Shown here piece by piece: positions 60,945 to 64,000 of a DNA stretch of 64,000 nt (the stretch's first letter is position 1; each line of letters opens with the position of its first letter). The stretch spans positions 1,116,001 through 1,180,000 of the forward strand of contig NZ_ABIZ01000001.1 in NCBI RefSeq assembly GCF_000172155.1, written 5' to 3'. The notes beneath the pieces are model-generated. The model saw nothing but the letters and a program-made list of their open reading frames with translations. It did no database searches and was not told where the DNA came from. Origin of the DNA: Verrucomicrobium spinosum DSM 4136 = JCM 18804. Its GTDB lineage: Bacteria; Verrucomicrobiota; Verrucomicrobiia; Verrucomicrobiales; Verrucomicrobiaceae. Position numbers and translations under genes: made by a program.

Positions 60945-60984
60945 AAGAAAAGGAACCCCTAAAGCCGTAGGCTGGCAGGGATCC
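60945..60984 (-). terminator. Hairpin terminator after the DUF932 gene
   Basis: On the minus strand GGATCCCT...AGGGGTTCC encloses an inner AGCC-TAC-GGCT stem, followed by TTTTCTTT. It lies 12 bp after the DUF932 stop and between convergent genes. Confidence 0.7.
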
Positions 60985-60995
60985 CTTTCCTTGAG

Positions 60996-61766
60996 CTAGT
61001 TCAGCCCGAGACCCACATGGACATCCAGCAATCCATGGAGGGCTTCCGTCTTCTTCGGGAGCTCTGAGAGACTGCCGTCTTTGAGAGCTTCCGTGAAGGC
61101 GTTGAAGAGGCTCCAGACACTGCGATCTTCAAAGACCTGGTATCGTGGTTCCCTCCATTCCTTCAGCACGGAGGGGATGAGTCGGTTGCTGCAGACTCCA
61201 ACGTCGGTGGCCCGAATGATCAGGTCGTGGGCGATGGAGTCTTCAATATCGGCTTCCTTGTAGGCACCGATGCGTTTGTCCTGGTGATGCCATTTGCTCA
61301 TGAGTTGACCGATGGCTCTCTCAGTGATCCCGGGAAGGTCTCTGACGATGAAGCGGGTGTGTTTTCGGGCGAATTTGACCTCCCCGGAAAAGGAGAGGTT
61401 GTCGCACACAAAAACGCTAGCGCCGGCGACAATACCTGCTGGAAAGGTCTTGTCATGGCTGTTTCTGAGACCGAGCACCCAACAGTAGTCATCATCGTTC
61501 TTCGGGCCAAGAATTTCCATCAGACCGAAGTATCGATGGCCTTTATGACTGAGACTGTGGGCCTGGGTGCCGATGCGCAGATTGGTGCTCTTGAGGGTCT
61601 TCTGCACGGTCTCGATCAGCCGGTTATGAGGGATGGGACACCAGCTGGAGGTTGACCGGGGTGTTCTGACGTCCTGAACTTCATCCAGTGTGGCTTTGTA
61701 AGCGCCGCAGTGAAGGATCAGGTTCGGGGTGGGGCGTTTTGGTTTGGGTTGTTCGAGTAGTTGCAT
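60996..61766 (-). CDS. DUF932 (phage/plasmid-related) protein
   Basis: The ATG at 61766 gives 256 residues; the frame runs on to 61910 but crosses a terminator and is not coding there. The pattern NRLIETVQKTL, HRYFGLMEI, WVLGLRNSHDKTFPAGIVAG, SVFVCDNLSFSGE.KFARKHT matches DUF932 proteins found on plasmids, phages and ICEs. Their function is unknown. It is the last of four minus-strand island genes, each separated by a hairpin. Confidence 0.8.
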   Translation of the reverse strand: MQLLEQPKPKRPTPNLILHCGAYKATLDEVQDVRTPRSTSSWCPIPHNRLIETVQKTLKSTNLRIGTQAHSLSHKGHRYFGLMEILGPKNDDDYCWVLGLRNSHDKTFPAGIVAGASVFVCDNLSFSGEVKFARKHTRFIVRDLPGITERAIGQLMSKWHHQDKRIGAYKEADIEDSIAHDLIIRATDVGVCSNRLIPSVLKEWREPRYQVFEDRSVWSLFNAFTEALKDGSLSELPKKTEALHGLLDVHVGLGLN

Positions 61767-61793
61767 GTGTATGGTTGGTTTGGGGTGAAAATG

Positions 61794-61824
61794 AAAAACC
61801 CATGCTCCTTTGAAGGGGCATGGG
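61794..61824 (-). terminator. Hairpin terminator after the AlbA_2 gene
   Basis: CCCATGC...GCATGGG (61799-61805 and 61818-61824) forms a 7-bp stem, extended by partial pairing. On the minus strand it is followed by TTTTT. It separates the AlbA_2 gene from DUF932. Confidence 0.8.
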
Positions 61825-61848
61825 AGATTGGCCAGTGAGACGCTATCG

Positions 61849-62748
61849 CTACGTCCAGCCTTTGAGCGCATCTGAGAGCGGTATGTCTCGAAAAAGGGCG
61901 GGCATTTCATCCGCGAAAACCGTCACTCGTATCGAGTCCTGAGATTTGAATGGCTGTCTCGAAGTTTTATCAAGCCATTCTTTCATCAACTCCACCTCCC
62001 TCTTCAGTGTGACTGAGCTTTCAGGATAGAGGGGGCCGCCCTGATCGTTTGGAAGGCTGAAACGCAGGGAATACGCCTCGGTTTCATCTTTATCCAAGAT
62101 GACTGGATCCAAGGGGCGAATGGCGTTGCCTGCTGCTCGTAGAGGAATTGTGATGTAGGCAGAATAGTGCATCGCAATTCTTCTCCCTACGTTGTGGATG
62201 CGGATTAGGATGTGACTTTTGTCTTTCCACGGTTCATGGATGTTTAGGAACACTTCGAATGTAAGACTAGGGTGTTTGGCCCGATTCATTGCTTCCCTCA
62301 CTTCGTAGTCCTGCATGAACCTGTTCTCGAAGTTGTAGCGCCGGTAGTATTTCCCGTCAGGGGCCTGGTGTACGGTCTCCGACTGGGGAACCTCGACCAC
62401 GTAGCAGCAGTCGTTGGTCGATGAGTCCAATTGTACTGGATGGATCACAACTCCTTGAATTCTGGGCTGAATGCCAGAGATGATCTGCTCAAGCCATTCC
62501 TTGGAAAACTGGTCTCTGGCTATGGGGTCGACTCGTTCTGGGAGGTGTTTTCTGTCTTGGGATGAGTGCTCTTTGATTCCGTAGATGATGGTACCACCGG
62601 CCGAGTTGGCGAATGCAGATACATCTTTCTGGATCTCTTCTCTCTTTTGTGTCTGCTTGGCGAAGGCTCCTGCCGCTTTGTAGTCGAGGTTTAGGCTCTC
62701 TTCCACACCGTCGGCGATCATCTGTTCAAGACGTTGTTGATTCCACAT
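61849..62748 (-). CDS. AlbA_2/Schlafen-domain protein
   Basis: The 299-residue protein starts with the AlbA_2 signature in order: EESLNLDYKAAGAF (E..DYK), IQKDVSAFANSAGGTIIYGIKE, RVDPI, and YYRRYNFENRFMQDYEVREAMNR. The C-terminal 130 residues form a beta-rich domain (ILIRIHNVGRRIAMHYSAYI) unlike a helicase or ATPase. Schlafen/AlbA_2 domains bind or cut nucleic acids and are common in defence and in transcription factors of mobile elements. This one has no partner ATPase. It shares the domain type with the split STAND gene in the same island. Confidence 0.8.
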   Translation of the reverse strand: MWNQQRLEQMIADGVEESLNLDYKAAGAFAKQTQKREEIQKDVSAFANSAGGTIIYGIKEHSSQDRKHLPERVDPIARDQFSKEWLEQIISGIQPRIQGVVIHPVQLDSSTNDCCYVVEVPQSETVHQAPDGKYYRRYNFENRFMQDYEVREAMNRAKHPSLTFEVFLNIHEPWKDKSHILIRIHNVGRRIAMHYSAYITIPLRAAGNAIRPLDPVILDKDETEAYSLRFSLPNDQGGPLYPESSVTLKREVELMKEWLDKTSRQPFKSQDSIRVTVFADEMPALFRDIPLSDALKGWT

Positions 62749-62898
62749 TGGGAAAGGTAATCCTGCTTCTGAAATTGCAAGGGGTGGGTTCGGACCTCTC
62801 GGACACCTGTTCTCAAGTCGATCTGGGGTTGTAGTTCCTTTGTGTTAGGTTTTTTCCCTTTGAACTTGAAAAGAGACGTCCGAGAGGTCCGAGATTCA

Positions 62899-63174
62899 TC
62901 AATACTCCTCTGGTAATATCACCGTGGTCATCGACCGGTCTGCTTCGGTGATGATCCAGAACTTTTGATCCCGTCTGTCGTGGTAGACGGAGAACACTCT
63001 GGTTCCTTCTACCAATGCAAGATCGTTTGCTTTGGCGTCTTCCTCATCGCAGTCGCCCCAGTCTCCGCATCGGTGCCGATTCAGTGAATTCGGCACGTCT
63101 TCGGGATCAAGTAGGTTGAGAGCGCCTGGTGTCAGGAAGAGACCGCCCAGTTCGAATTTGGGTTCTGTATTCAT
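62899..63174 (-). CDS. Small conserved plasmid-type protein
   Basis: The 91-residue protein has the pattern FELGGLFLTPGAL, LNRHRCGDWGDCDEEDAKAND, VFSVYHD and WIITEADRSMTTVILPEEY. I know this as a widespread small protein of plasmids and ICEs often placed near DUF932 genes; its function is unknown. It lies 150 bp upstream of the AlbA_2 gene, in the same direction. Confidence 0.75.
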   Translation of the reverse strand: MNTEPKFELGGLFLTPGALNLLDPEDVPNSLNRHRCGDWGDCDEEDAKANDLALVEGTRVFSVYHDRRDQKFWIITEADRSMTTVILPEEY

Positions 63175-63191
63175 GTGATGTTGTGGTGCCC

Positions 63192-63250
63192 CCTGAAAAC
63201 AGCAAGGGCCGGATATGCGAGATGCACATCCAGCCCTTTCCCGTTTCAGG
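63192..63250 (-). terminator. Long hairpin after the clamp-like gene
   Basis: AAGGGCCGGATATGC (63204-63218) pairs with GCACATCCAGCCCTTT (63224-63239), and an outer CCTGAAAAC / GTTTCAGG pair extends it. It lies 14 bp after the clamp-like gene and 18 bp before the next start on the minus strand. It could be a terminator or attenuator; no long T-run follows. Confidence 0.55.
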
Positions 63251-63263
63251 TATGGCCGTTCCG

Positions 63264-64000
63264 CTAGATCCTCAGACGGGTGAGGGATTGAATGGTGGCA
63301 CGTACCGATTGCAGATCGCGTTCAGCATTGCGACGACCCTTCTGGAGCTGCCGGAGTTGTTTGGACGCATCCTGGAGCCGGTTAAGGCCATTCACGATGG
63401 TGTCACGGGCTTCTCCGATGACCTGAACGATCTGATCAATGCCTGGCGCTTGTTCTTGCTCTGTCGATGTGTTGTGGGTGGCTGGCATGGGTTTCCTTTC
63501 TGGTTTGGTTGGTTGAGGCTTGGTGGTGGGTGGGGGCTGTAAGGCTTTTGGTACAGGTGGTGAGAGCTGAGTAGCTTCTTCTCCCGCTTCGAGTCTGACC
63601 GGCATGATGACCAGTTGTCTGCCACTCCGAAAGAATCGAAGGGGTGACATCGGATCAACAATACCCATCGTATCGAGCCCGTACTCCAGAGCCTTCACGA
63701 AGTAGCGACGGTCACAGAAGTAGGTGACCTCTGAGCCCGTCCCTTTGGATTCTGGAATCACTATCCGACTCCAGGGTTCGTTTGACTCTTGCTTGGCCAG
63801 CAACGCCATCTGACCGTCTTTCCATTGAATACCCATGGTCTGATACTTAGGATCGTGGCAGGGCATTCTCTGGATGGTCTGGACCACGTTCTGGATATTG
63901 TCGGCATTGACCTGTAGGTGGGTCTTTGCCTCTACCGGGTCAGGCACGCAGACCTGCCAGTTGGGGTAGTTGTCTTTGATGAGTCGACTGATGAAGCGCC
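63264..64000 (-). CDS. DNA polymerase sliding-clamp (DnaN)-like protein with coiled-coil tail (5' truncated by window edge)
   Basis: The frame is open to the window edge, so the GTG at 63947 is internal. The visible part starts with RFISRLIKDNYPNWQVCVPD, which corresponds to the G-x-F/Y-P-D/N-W/Y...V-I/V-P motif between clamp domains. It continues with a beta-clamp-like domain ending CDRRYFVKALEYGLD, SPLRFF, GRQLVIMPVRLE, where DnaN ends in a similar MPVR segment. A proline-rich linker (about 125-160) and a 60-residue coiled coil (GEARDTIVNGLNRLQDASKQLRQL) are added. Clamp function is inferred from this pattern only. It heads the minus-strand group of island genes. Confidence 0.65.
   Translation of the reverse strand, partial: RFISRLIKDNYPNWQVCVPDPVEAKTHLQVNADNIQNVVQTIQRMPCHDPKYQTMGIQWKDGQMALLAKQESNEPWSRIVIPESKGTGSEVTYFCDRRYFVKALEYGLDTMGIVDPMSPLRFFRSGRQLVIMPVRLEAGEEATQLSPPVPKALQPPPTTKPQPTKPERKPMPATHNTSTEQEQAPGIDQIVQVIGEARDTIVNGLNRLQDASKQLRQLQKGRRNAERDLQSVRATIQSLTRLRI

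Larger units (their letters stand above)
52887..64000. mobile_element. Genomic island at tRNA-Leu, right end outside the window
   Basis: The island starts at the tRNA-Leu 3' fragment and its integrase. It carries defence-type genes (GapS4-like pair, split STAND ATPase), an ISAs1 element and plasmid/ICE-type genes (DUF932, AlbA_2, small conserved protein, clamp-like protein). Base composition drifts towards AT compared with the DAB operon next to it. The other att copy is not in the window. Confidence 0.8.

Overview
The window looks like the chromosome of a high-GC member of the Verrucomicrobiota, close to the Verrucomicrobium/Prosthecobacter group. This is an inference from gene content: a vWA/DUF4175 envelope locus, PA14-type secreted proteins, a giant RHS protein, a DAB inorganic-carbon transporter, and many starts without a clear Shine-Dalgarno. 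No rRNA or other species marker is present.

Layout. (1) 1-7.5 kb: the end of a BatA/vWA-type operon, with two membrane-anchored proteins, a DUF4175-like protein and an 870-residue secreted coiled-coil protein. (2) 7.5-11.1 kb: two paralogous secreted PA14-like proteins separated by a nested palindromic repeat, three small unknown genes, and a 45-bp scrap of a third PA14-gene 3' end. (3) 11.2-15.9 kb: stress-type membrane proteins (glycine zipper, GlsB/YeaQ), an alpha/beta hydrolase, a zinc alcohol dehydrogenase and an AroE-like dehydrogenase. (4) 16-36.4 kb: an accessory glycosyltransferase region built around a 1885-residue RHS protein. It holds GT71-like enzymes (one fused to GT9, one lacking the DxD motif and fused to a sulfotransferase-like domain), GT8-like and GT25-like enzymes, methyltransferase domains, and two distant copies of an uncharacterised DTD-motif family. 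The RHS gene overlaps a 54-codon two-helix membrane protein, a candidate immunity protein. (5) 36.4-40.3 kb: secreted unknowns, an IS4-type remnant, and an IS630 element that landed exactly in a stop codon.

(6) 40.3-45.3 kb: a YhiI/RbbA/YhhJ-type export operon. (7) 45.6-52.4 kb: a LysR regulator divergent from dabB-dabA-purK-purE. This places a bicarbonate-accumulating transporter directly ahead of the bicarbonate-using purine enzyme PurK. (8) 52.9 kb to the window end: a genomic island. It begins with the 3' part of a tRNA-Leu(TAA) gene (the probable att site) and a tyrosine recombinase. It then carries a probable two-gene GapS4-like anti-phage system, an AlbA/Schlafen-NB-ARC-TPR STAND gene split by an ISAs1 element with a 9-bp target duplication, and plasmid/ICE-type genes (DUF932, an AlbA_2 protein, a small conserved plasmid-type protein, and a sliding-clamp-like protein running off the window).

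The points most worth following are the split STAND gene beside the GapS4-like pair, the DAB-purKE operon, the RHS and glycosyltransferase island with its overlapping putative immunity gene, and the clamp-like protein in the island.
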